Part shown: in pieces, positions 44,449 through 53,800 of the stretch
Numbering within the stretch: the first letter of the stretch is position 1
Layout of the letters: every line of letters starts with the position of its first letter
Origin: a bacterium
GTDB lineage: Bacteria > Planctomycetota > Planctomycetia > Planctomycetales > Planctomycetaceae
Assembly (NCBI GenBank): GCA_016125225.1
Contig: WGME01000024.1
Coordinates: forward strand, 1 to 62,919
Reading direction: 5' to 3'
DNA: 62,919 nt
Notes under the pieces: generated by a model
What the model saw: the letters and a program-made list of their open reading frames with translations, nothing else
Told to the model about the DNA's origin: nothing
The model's database searches: none
Made by a program: the position numbers and the translations under genes

Positions 44449-46161
44449 ATGGACAGAATCACGGAGAACTTAGTCAAGGAGTTTGCAGGCCAGTACGATC
44501 TCACATCATCACCGACGGATGTGCAGTTCGAGCATTTTGTTAACCTAGCAGTGGTCTCACAATTCTACGAAGAAAGCGTGAATCCGGAAGATGTTCATGT
44601 TGGTGGAGATGCAAATCCCGGAATCGACGGCCTCGCAATCATAGTTAATGGAACAATAGTAACAGATGTTGAGGAGATCACCGATTTAATTGAAGTCAAT
44701 CGGTATCTTGAAGTGGCTTTCATCTTTACTCAAGCCAAGACATCATCGAACTTTAACGGTGGTGACATCGGTACTTTTATCGAAGCTGTTCGTGACTTCT
44801 TTCGGCCGACTCCACATCTTGTTCGCGGCGAAGACATTGCGTTAAAGGCTAAATTGGCGGAAGTGGTTTTTGCACATTCTGCAAAAATGCGAACGAATCC
44901 TACCTGTCATTTATACTACGTCACGACTGGTGTATGGAACAACGATAGCAATCTAGCAGGCCGCTTGGGGCAAGGAAGATCTGATATTGAGGCAACTCAG
45001 CAGTTCAGCAGTGTAACGGCGGATGCACTGGGGGCATCGCAGATTCAAAGACTATATAGACAGAGCCGTGAGGATTTTGATGTGGAAATTGAATTCATGA
45101 ATAAGGTGACGTTGCCTACGTTACCCGGGATTCAGCAGGCATTTATTGGTACAGTTCCAGTAAGCGTCCTTCTAAAGCTTATTTGCGATGACTCTGGAAT
45201 GCTACGACGGACAGTGTTCGAAGATAATATTCGCGACTATCAAGGTGCGACGAATGTTAACAGCGGTATGCAGAATACACTAGAAAACGAGTCATTATCT
45301 CAGGCATTCGTTGTCTTGAATAATGGAATTACAGTTGTTAGCAGGCATCTACAACTCACGGGAAATCGATGTACACTTTCGGGATTTCAGATTGTGAATG
45401 GATGCCAGACAAGTCACGTACTATTCAAATGCAAGGATAAGTTTGACAGTGAAAAGGTGCTCGTACCAATCAAGCTGGTAAGTACACAGGACGAAGAGAT
45501 CGTTAGTGCTATTATTCGCTCAACGAACTCCCAGAATTCGGTCAAGCCTGAAGAATTGGAGGCTATGACTGAGTTTCAGAAAAAGCTTGAACAGTACTAC
45601 TCGACTTATGAAGGTCCGGGAAGATTGTATTATGAGCGGCGATCGAAGCAATACGTGTCGGCCACGATCGAAAAGAGTCGGATTGTAACGATTCCGATTC
45701 AAATCAAGGCCTATGCTTCGATGTTTCTTGAGTCGCCGCATCGTGTGTCCGGATACTACGGCACTGTTCGCTCTCGAATGAAGGGTCAGATTTTCAATAG
45801 CGAACATCGGCCGATACCGTATTATGCAAGTGCGCTCGCCCTCTACAAGCTCGAGTCTCTTTTTAGAAATCAGCTTATTGGTATGGATTACAAGCCACTA
45901 AAGTGGTATTTACTGATGCTGCTACCACGAAAAGTTCTAGGGAAGCCGCCAAACTCTTCTACGAAGCAAATTGATACATATTGCAGTAAGTTAATCGAGT
46001 TTCTACTCGGCGACGTCCACGCCATTAAGTCGAAAATTGAGAAGATTATCTCGCTTTCGGAGGTCGGAGGACGTCCCGAAATCAATAAAGATACACTTAA
46101 AACGCAAGCACTTAGAGATCAGCTTAGTGCTAGAGTGCTTGGTACAGGTGGCGACGGTTGA
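44449..46161 (+). CDS. AIPR-family (abortive phage infection) protein
   Basis: A 570-residue protein of the AIPR family, linked to phage abortive infection. AGGAGATAGGGA precedes ATG 44449. Residues about 20-120 look like a PD-(D/E)xK nuclease: GGDANPGIDGLAI with Asp60 and FIFTQAKTSS with Gln95-x-Lys97. Residues 230-420 carry the AIPR core: VFEDNIRDYQGATNVNSG, FVVLNNGITVVSR, FQIVNGCQTSHV and IRSTNSQNSVK. The gene is richer in AT than its neighbours and flanked by unrelated core genes, so it was probably acquired alone. No modification or partner gene is next to it. Confidence 0.8.
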   Translation: MDRITENLVKEFAGQYDLTSSPTDVQFEHFVNLAVVSQFYEESVNPEDVHVGGDANPGIDGLAIIVNGTIVTDVEEITDLIEVNRYLEVAFIFTQAKTSSNFNGGDIGTFIEAVRDFFRPTPHLVRGEDIALKAKLAEVVFAHSAKMRTNPTCHLYYVTTGVWNNDSNLAGRLGQGRSDIEATQQFSSVTADALGASQIQRLYRQSREDFDVEIEFMNKVTLPTLPGIQQAFIGTVPVSVLLKLICDDSGMLRRTVFEDNIRDYQGATNVNSGMQNTLENESLSQAFVVLNNGITVVSRHLQLTGNRCTLSGFQIVNGCQTSHVLFKCKDKFDSEKVLVPIKLVSTQDEEIVSAIIRSTNSQNSVKPEELEAMTEFQKKLEQYYSTYEGPGRLYYERRSKQYVSATIEKSRIVTIPIQIKAYASMFLESPHRVSGYYGTVRSRMKGQIFNSEHRPIPYYASALALYKLESLFRNQLIGMDYKPLKWYLLMLLPRKVLGKPPNSSTKQIDTYCSKLIEFLLGDVHAIKSKIEKIISLSEVGGRPEINKDTLKTQALRDQLSARVLGTGGDG

Positions 46162-46889
46162 TTTTACTCAGATGTCTACCTGAGTCATTAACTGCAAACG
46201 CTCGTTGATTCTGTGTTTTCAGATACCCTCCTTGCTGCGCCGCAGTGCATTTAAAAGTTGCTTGTCCTGCCGTGCTGACTTTCATGGACTCAACTACATT
46301 CATTCCGATTTTGGCGTTTTCCACGCCTTTTGCCACTCTTTGTTCTGATGAACCCAACTGAGAATTGGAAATCCCGTCCTGCGGTGGCGGCTTTTCATGA
46401 TTTTCGATTGTCGCGCAACTGTTGGGGGTAAGGGTGAAGGCCGGGTGGGGTTGCCATGGAGGCTTCACCGGGGCTTTTTCACAGAACGAGACAGTCGATC
46501 CAGTTCGGCGGGGAGCGGTTGCGTCCAGTGTCGGGCGTGACTGGCGACAGCCGTGCGGTTCATGCTCACCCTGTGCTTCGGATTCGTCCGATGTTGATAA
46601 CCTGCCGCACCTCTGGAAGCCGGAGTCGGTGATCGCACCCTTGACTTGTCAGTCCTGTTGACCCGATCACCCTCGATCCGTGCGCGGGCTGCCGAGAGGA
46701 TCACCACCGCAGTCGGTCCTCTCTGAACGACGGAAACCGTTTCTCGCCGAACCATCGAACTCGCGAACATCAAAGAGGGAGCGCGGACATCCAGTAAGGA
46801 GGTCGGCAGCATCGCATCGGCTTGCGCCGATGGGTAAGATTTCGGGAAACCTTGCACCATCCCATGCTTGATCCCGGAGTGGACCACAG
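46162..46889. other. Gene-free stretch after the AIPR gene
   Basis: No convincing gene in about 730 bases. A minus-strand frame (46130-46468) has a plausible-looking middle but no motif and overlaps the AIPR end. A weak hairpin GGTGAAG (46433-46439)/CTTCACC (46463-46469) followed by GGGGCTTTTTC may be a terminator. The rest is GC-rich and unremarkable. Confidence 0.4.
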
Positions 46890-49091
46890 ATGTCTTCGAT
46901 TTCGCGCCGTGATGCCCTGAAGTTGGCGACCACCTCGATGGCTGCCGCCGCGTTCCTCAATCCCACGCGTGCTGCCCATGCGGAAATTCCTCGGGTGTTG
47001 CCGGCAGGTAAGTTGCCCGACGATGTGCGGCTGGGAAGTCTCAAAGACTACAACGGCTATTTCCCCTGGACGCCGTATCCCACAAAAGAAGCCTGGGAAG
47101 AACGGGCCGAGGAAGTGCGACGGCAGATTCTCGTGGCTTGCGGATTGTGGCCGATGCCGGCTCGACCGCCGGTGGAAGCGACCATTCATGGCAAGGTTGA
47201 ACGCGATGACTACACGGTCGAACGCGTGTCATTCGAATCGCATCCCGGGCTGTATGTCACGGGAAGTTTGTATCGGCCGAAAACCGGCGAGGGTCGCAAG
47301 CCTGCTGTGATTTGTCCACATGGTCACTGGGCCGATGGTCGTTTCTACGATCATGGCGAAGCGAAGGTGAAGCAGGAAATCGAACTCGGTGCCGAGAAGT
47401 TCGAAATGGGGGGACGGCATCCGAAGCAGGCCCGGTCGGTCCATCTGGCCCGCATGGGTTGCGTCGTCTTTCTGTATGACATGCTGGGCTACGCCGACAA
47501 TCAATCATTGTCGTTCGACCTGATTCACAAGTTCGGCCAGCATCTTCCGGAACGAAGTACGCTGGATCATTGGGGCCTCTTCAGTGCTCAATCGGAATTG
47601 CGGTTGCTGAATGCGCTCGGTTTGCAGACCTGGAATTCGATTCGCATTCTTGACTGGCTGGAAACCCTGCCCGATGTCGACCCGACCCGCATCGGAGTGA
47701 CGGGGGCTAGTGGCGGTGGCACGCAGACTTTCCTGTTGGGTTGTGTCGATCCACGACCGGTGGCATTCTTCCCGGCGGTCATGGTTTCCACGGCGATGCA
47801 GGGGGGCTGCACGTGTGAGAATGCCAGTTACCTGCGAGTCAACACCGGCAACATCGAGTTCGCCGCTTTACTCGCCCCTCGCGTGGTCGGATTGGGGGCG
47901 GCCAACGATTGGACCAAAGAACTGGAAACCAAAGGTCTGCCCGAGTTGCAGAAGCACTTCGAGATGCTCGGCGTGCCCAGCCACATTCAAGGCAAGCATT
48001 ACCCGTTCGAGCACAACTTCAATCATGTGACCCGGGCCATGATGTACGGCATCTTCCGCGATGCTTTGGGTCTTGGCGATGCCTCGCTGGAAGAACGCGA
48101 CTATGTCCCGTTGACTCTGGAAGAGGCGACGGTCTGGGATGCCGAGCATCCGCAGCCGCCGACAGGCGATGTGGCCGAGCAGCAGATCCTGCGGGCCTTC
48201 ACGGAAGAGTTTGATCATCAACTGGCCGAACTCACCCCGCATGATGCGGAATCGTTCTCGGAATTCCGCCGGATTGTCGGCGGGGGTTGGCAGGTGCTGA
48301 TCGGTCGCACCCTGTCTCAAACCGGTGAGGTGGTCACGAACAACCAGTCGGACTCATACGGTGATGGGTATCTCACGCATGCCGTCCTGGTCCGCAACGA
48401 AACGCACAAGGAAGAATTGCCCGCTCAGATTTATGCTCCGGAAAACTGGAATCGGCAACTGGTGATCTGGCTGACCGAAACGGGCAAAACCGGGTTGCTG
48501 AATGCCGAGGGGGAACCCAACGAAGCCGTGTCGACCTTGTTGAAGGCGGGCTATGCCGTGGCCGGGGTCGACCTGTTATATCAGGGCGAGTTCCTGGCAG
48601 ATGGTCAGGAATTGACGCAGGCGCGATTGGTGCCGAACCCGCGCGAGTTTCTGGGTTACACGGTGGGCTACAATCACCCCCTGTTTTCGCAGCGGGTTCA
48701 CGATGTATTGACCCTCATTCAGGCAGCTCAACAACATCCCACCATGCCCGAAGCGATTCATGTGGTCGGCACAGGCAAGACCGGTCTGATTGCCGCCGCC
48801 GCGGCGGCCGTTTCGGGAGATGCGATCGGCAAACTGGCGGTCAGCGATACCGGTTTCCGCTTTGCCCAGATCACCGAAATTCGCGATCCGTACCTGCTGC
48901 CGGGGGCTCTGCGGTATGGCGATGTTGGCGGGTTACTCGCCCTGCGAGCACCGTTGCCTCTGCTGATTCAAACCGCTGAACCGAATCACCCCGCCTTGAT
49001 CGACAGTACCTATGCGGCGGTCAAGGGTTTGTCGAACTTCCGCACCGGTCCAGAAGACGCCGTGGCTTTGGTGAAGTGGCTGCAATCCTAA
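46890..49091 (+). CDS. Tat-exported alpha/beta hydrolase (acetylxylan-esterase-like)
   Basis: A 733-residue protein with a twin-arginine signal (SRRDALKLATTSMAAAAF). Residues about 90-400 form an alpha/beta hydrolase of the acetyl-xylan-esterase/prolyl-peptidase kind: PAVICPHGHWADG, the nucleophile in TGASGGGTQTF, and HYPFEHNFNHVTR with a His. A second, less clear hydrolase-like half follows (about 490-730: LPAQIYAPENWNRQLVIWL, VVGTGKTGLIAAAAAAVSG), without a canonical Ser motif. Such two-part proteins are common in planctomycetes for polysaccharide breakdown. Confidence 0.8.
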   Translation: MSSISRRDALKLATTSMAAAAFLNPTRAAHAEIPRVLPAGKLPDDVRLGSLKDYNGYFPWTPYPTKEAWEERAEEVRRQILVACGLWPMPARPPVEATIHGKVERDDYTVERVSFESHPGLYVTGSLYRPKTGEGRKPAVICPHGHWADGRFYDHGEAKVKQEIELGAEKFEMGGRHPKQARSVHLARMGCVVFLYDMLGYADNQSLSFDLIHKFGQHLPERSTLDHWGLFSAQSELRLLNALGLQTWNSIRILDWLETLPDVDPTRIGVTGASGGGTQTFLLGCVDPRPVAFFPAVMVSTAMQGGCTCENASYLRVNTGNIEFAALLAPRVVGLGAANDWTKELETKGLPELQKHFEMLGVPSHIQGKHYPFEHNFNHVTRAMMYGIFRDALGLGDASLEERDYVPLTLEEATVWDAEHPQPPTGDVAEQQILRAFTEEFDHQLAELTPHDAESFSEFRRIVGGGWQVLIGRTLSQTGEVVTNNQSDSYGDGYLTHAVLVRNETHKEELPAQIYAPENWNRQLVIWLTETGKTGLLNAEGEPNEAVSTLLKAGYAVAGVDLLYQGEFLADGQELTQARLVPNPREFLGYTVGYNHPLFSQRVHDVLTLIQAAQQHPTMPEAIHVVGTGKTGLIAAAAAAVSGDAIGKLAVSDTGFRFAQITEIRDPYLLPGALRYGDVGGLLALRAPLPLLIQTAEPNHPALIDSTYAAVKGLSNFRTGPEDAVALVKWLQS

Positions 49092-49173
49092 CCGCTGCAA
49101 ATTGGGATTGACGGGGAACGCGGGCCGACATACCGTCCGCGCTCCCATCACTACTCCCATCAGCAGGTCGATT

Positions 49174-50334
49174 GTGAACCGCCCGTTTGCCGGTTGCGTG
49201 TGGTCGTGCGCCCTTCTCTGTGCTGCCCTGTGGGGCGGCTCGCGGGAAGTCTGGGCAGACGATGCCGTCCCGGCTGCCGCCGATGAACTGATCGTCATGA
49301 CCGATGGTCGGATTCTGCGGGGACGGGTTAGTCGGCATGCCGTCGGCTTCTACATCGAGCGCTCCGGTGGCACGATCCTAGTTCCCAAAGAGCAAGTCCG
49401 CTGCATCGCGCATGATCTGCCGGAAGCCTATCGATTGCAGCGCGAACAGATGCTCGATCCGACCTCGGCCATGCTGATCCAACTGGCCGAATGGTGCATT
49501 TCCTATCGGCTGTATGAAGAGGCCGGACAGGAACTGAAGCGGGCTTTGCGACGCGATCCGCAGAATGAAACGGCCCGCCGCATGCTGGCCAAGCTGGAAG
49601 ACCGGCTGCTGGCTGCTCCACAGGGTTCCGCGAACAAACCCAAGTTCGATGTGCTCGGCATGGCCGTCGCCGATGTCGAATCGCTTGGCGGACTATCCAA
49701 AGAAACCGCCGAGGAATTCACCACCCGCATTCAGCCGCTGCTGATCAATAAGTGCGGCAATGGATCGTGTCATGGCTTCGGAAGTACGACGGATTTTCGC
49801 TTGGCGCATGTCCGTATTGGCAGTGCCAACCATCGCCGATCTTCGGAGCAGAATCTGGCGTTGGCCTTGAAATTGATCACCATAGACACCCCGGCATCAA
49901 GTCCTTTGCTGCAACGTTCGCAAGGGGCACATGGTGGTGCTTCACTGGCGATCTTTGGTGGGGCCGGCGGTGCCGATCAGTATCAGACTTTGGAAACCTG
50001 GGTTGATACGGTGTGTGCTGAACGGCAGGCCGAAGCGGCAAAAATTGCCGGTCGGACTCCGCTGAAGACTCCCCGCACGGCGACATCGTCACCAATGCCC
50101 AACCCGCCGACCATGATCCAAACGACGGCTTTGGAGCAACCCGCTGAGCCTGAGGTTCTCAGTTCGCCCGTTCTGGCGAACGCACAGTATCTGGCCGCGC
50201 AGAACTCCGACCGCGATGCCCTGCCATCTTCAGAGTCGCCACCAACTCGCCAGCCTCGATCGCAGGATGCCTTTGATCCTGAAGAATTCAATGCCCAATT
50301 CGGCGGTCAACCGGTTTCGCGTAACCGTCGCTGA
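49174..50334 (+). CDS. Exported cytochrome-like protein with unusual CxxxxCH
   Basis: A 386-residue protein from GTG 49174 (AGCAGG just upstream); the 24 codons before are not needed. Signal peptide to about 29. Residues 35-75 are a short beta-barrel-like segment (LIVMTDGRILRGRVSRHAVG). Residues 90-150 are helical, TPR-like (AEWCISYRLYEEAGQELKRALRRDP). Then ITRIQPLLINKCGNGSCHGFG, where two cysteines are spaced as CxxxxCH rather than the haem CxxCH seen in planctomycete cytochromes. The C-terminal 100 residues are Pro/Ser/Gln-rich and low complexity. Haem binding is therefore unsure. Confidence 0.65.
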   Translation: MNRPFAGCVWSCALLCAALWGGSREVWADDAVPAAADELIVMTDGRILRGRVSRHAVGFYIERSGGTILVPKEQVRCIAHDLPEAYRLQREQMLDPTSAMLIQLAEWCISYRLYEEAGQELKRALRRDPQNETARRMLAKLEDRLLAAPQGSANKPKFDVLGMAVADVESLGGLSKETAEEFTTRIQPLLINKCGNGSCHGFGSTTDFRLAHVRIGSANHRRSSEQNLALALKLITIDTPASSPLLQRSQGAHGGASLAIFGGAGGADQYQTLETWVDTVCAERQAEAAKIAGRTPLKTPRTATSSPMPNPPTMIQTTALEQPAEPEVLSSPVLANAQYLAAQNSDRDALPSSESPPTRQPRSQDAFDPEEFNAQFGGQPVSRNRR

Positions 50335-50391
50335 AACCCTTGGTCGCTCTCATCCAGGAAACTTCCCGACATCACTTAAGGACTCATCGTG

Positions 50392-50556
50392 ATGCCGTCA
50401 CTTCGTTTGTTCGCCAAGCATGGTCTCTGGCTTTTGCTCATCGGAGCTCTATGTAGTTCTGGCTGCATGATGATGCGGAACGCAAAGCCCAAAACTCATG
50501 TCACCGATGAGTTCTCTTGCGGAGAGAGAACACCGCCGGGGCAACCCCGTTATTGA
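50392..50556 (+). CDS. Small lipoprotein
   Basis: A 54-residue gene. AAGGA stands ten bases before ATG 50392. It reads MPSLRLFAKHGLWLLLIGAL then SSGC, a lipoprotein signal whose Cys25 would be lipidated, and then a short mature part with four Met/Arg and one more Cys. No family recognised. It lies just before the large beta-helix protein and after the cytochrome-like gene, on the same strand. Confidence 0.6.
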   Translation: MPSLRLFAKHGLWLLLIGALCSSGCMMMRNAKPKTHVTDEFSCGERTPPGQPRY

Positions 50557-50814
50557 TGTGATAGCAAGGTCAGTGCCGAGGTCTGTTCCCACAGGCACGG
50601 CAAAATTGGCCGGAGTCGAGAAGTCAGTTCTCGATCGAACGCAAAAAAGGGCCAAAAACCGGGGGTAACTGGGGTTGTCGCGATGCATTCGGATTGCTGG
50701 GTGTTTCAGCCATCGCTACAACCCGCCGGTCATCTCCTGAAGTTCTCGTGAGTGTGACCACGTTCCGATCCGTAACGGTTGTTGAATACCGGCCGTTACC
50801 GTTGAGGTGTGTCG

Positions 50815-53800
50815 ATGCAACTGATGTCTTCACAACAAAACATTCGCTCTCGCCTACTGCGTTGGTCGGTGGTCTGGATCGGGTTAACCCTGCTCCTGGC
50901 TTCCTGGCCGGCCGCGGTCTTGAGTCAAGACCCCTGGAGTGCGCAGTCTTGGGCCACTCAAGGGGCTCAAGAAAACTCGGAGCTCTTTGGTTCGCAATAC
51001 AGCGGACGGTCGGGCCAGGCCTTCGGTAGCCTCATCCGCGGCGGATTTGTGACGGGTCCCGGCATCGGTCGAGAAGACAGTTTCGCACCCGTCGAATTCA
51101 TGCCTTATGCCTTCATTGAAGACGGCATGGTTTTCGGGGATCTGCGTGGCTTCCGTTCGACGCAGGATAAGTATGGTGCCAACGTCGGTTTGGGCTATCG
51201 CCAATATGTGCGAAGCTGGGATCGCATCCTCGGCGTCAACTTTTTCTACGACTACGACAACACCTCCACGCAGCTCTTCCGTCAGTACGGCTTTGGACTG
51301 GAAACGTTGGGCAGCCTGTGGGACATGCGGCTGAACACTTACTTTCCGACATCGCAAGATACCAAGCAGCTCAGCCTGGAGTTTCTGCCGGACAGCATTC
51401 GCTATTCGGGTAATAACATTCTGTACGATCAACTGCGGACCTTCGGCGTCCACATGAAAGGTCTCGATCACGAACTCGCTGTTCCTCTGCCGGGTCGTTT
51501 TTCCGAGCGACACGATGTTCGCGGCGTGGTCGGTTGGTATCACTTTGAAGGTCGTAATGTTGACCAAGTCTGGGGTTGGAAAGGTCGAATTGAAGGCGAT
51601 CTGATTTCCAACGTCCACATGGGACTCGAAGTCACCAACGACAGCGTCTTCGATACTAACGTGGTCTTTCAAGTGGCGGTCAGCTACGGCGGCTTCAAGC
51701 AGAACGATGGGCGGCCGACCAACCAGTTCAACCGCATGACCACACCGATTCAACGTCAGTACACCGCTGTGGTGCAACGAGTTTCAACATTGGAATCGGA
51801 CCTGGTGGCTTTGAAGGCCAACGGCGATCCCTACTTTGTCGAACACGTGGCCAGTGCCGATCCGTATGATCGAACATCGGCCAATCCGTTTGGAGCATTC
51901 GGTCCGACCTACGATCCGACAGCTCCGTTGGGAAGCTATGAAAATCCCTTCCTGACGATCGATCAGGCTCAGGCACAGGCCGGCGGAGATATCATCTTCA
52001 CCTGGACCAACAGCCAGTTCGACAACATGCCAATTGTCGCGGAATCGGGAGTGCAGACACTGGGTGAGGCCGATGGTGTGAATCATACGGTTCTGTTGCA
52101 ACCCTTCGGCTTCGTCGACTTACCTCGGGCCATCAATAACCCTGACCCCACAGTGCCAGAACTCCGGCCTTTGCTGACCAATATCGTGGGTGATGCGATC
52201 ACGTTGACCAGTGGTGCAGCGCAGCCAGACGGTAGCATCCTGCGTACCGAAGTCAGTGGCTTCCGCGTGGGTGATGAAAACGATCCGTCCACTGGTCCGA
52301 CTGGCAACGGTATCTTCGGTGATAACGTGACAGCCGTTGATGCCGACTTCAACCAGATCAACTATGCGGCCCTGGACGGCATTCTGCTCAATAATGTCGG
52401 TGATGTGGCATTCTTCAATACCTCGGTTCTCAATGCTCGGGGAACCGGCTTTCATGTCGATGGGGGAACGCCGCGCGTGACCTTTGAAGGGGATGGTGAT
52501 GAAGACCCGACCATCCGCCAGGAATTACAATACAATGATACGACTGTGACGGGCGGACAAGCCGTCATCATCGAGAACACGAATGCCGGCAGCTTTGTCG
52601 ACCTGTTTGGGACCAGCCCATCAACCATCATTTACGACAATGCTGGCGGTATCTTAATTCAGAATAACACGGGTGGTAGTGCCCGCTTTGGTGATGTTGT
52701 CATTACGAACGAGATCGCCAGCGGAAACGGTGTCATCGAGATTTTCAATAACAGCGGGGCCTATACCTTTGCGAGTGCTGTTAATCTCGATGGAATTCTG
52801 CATGACGGGTTGTACGTGAATCAGCTGCAATCTGGTGGACAGGTTACCTTCCAGAATACCTTGGATGTGAGCGACCGCATCGCCTACGGCTTGCATCTCT
52901 TTGAAAATGAAGGCAACGTGCTGTTTATTGATGATGTGACTGTGGACACCGATGGCACCGTCGCGACATCAAATGATCCCGCGCTCAGTTATCTCCGCAG
53001 TTCCGGCAATGTCACCTTCCGTGGCGACGTGGTTTTGGAACTCGGTAATGGCCTGGGGATCGAGATCGGGGAAAACAACGCCAATCCCGATAACACGGGA
53101 ACTTTCACGGTTAATGGTGATACGTCGATCCTCGGATTTGCTGATACGTCTCTGTTGATCATCGAAGATGATTCGACTGTCAACTTTGGTGCTGTTGCGG
53201 TCAACGCCCGCGGTGCGGAAGGGGTTGTCATCGATCAGCAACGCGGGAATGTCACGTTCAGCGGCCTGGTGAATGTCAGCAACTCTGCTGGCAGCAATCA
53301 AACTGGTGTTGTTCTCGTCCGCAATACAAACGTCATTAACTTCAGTTCTCTTTCGATCAATGGAGCCTCATCGCTGGGGTTGGCCAACTTTACTTATGAC
53401 AATTTGACCCAGCCGGTTCCGATTGCAGGCTTGGCTGCGTTGAATAACCCAGGCACCATTCGCATGGGGCAGTTGAACATCGACTCAGTCTTCGGTGCAG
53501 CACTGTATGGTCGTAATGTTGGCGTTCAATCGACGGATATAACCACAGCCACCGGGGGGATCTTTACGAACGGCGGAACACTCGACAGCACATTTGAAGC
53601 CGCCGTCGACATTGATACCTCTGTGATTGGCTTGGCCTTCGACTCGGTGAGTGCCACTCAATCCGCTCGCCAGGGGATTCGCCTGGTGAACAACGACGTG
53701 ACCGGCCGTGCCTTCGGCTTCCAGGTCGATCCGGGAGTCGATACGGCTCAGGCCGGTGGTGCCATCATCCAGTCAGCCCTGGAAGGGGCCCTCTTCCAGA

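Noticed and set aside
46130-46468. 112-codon minus-strand frame after AIPR
   Set aside because: It overlaps the AIPR end, has no recognisable domain or ribosome site, and its middle alone looks protein-like.
50884-51777. 297-codon minus-strand frame under the beta-barrel part
   Set aside because: Antisense of the barrel domain, with no family features.
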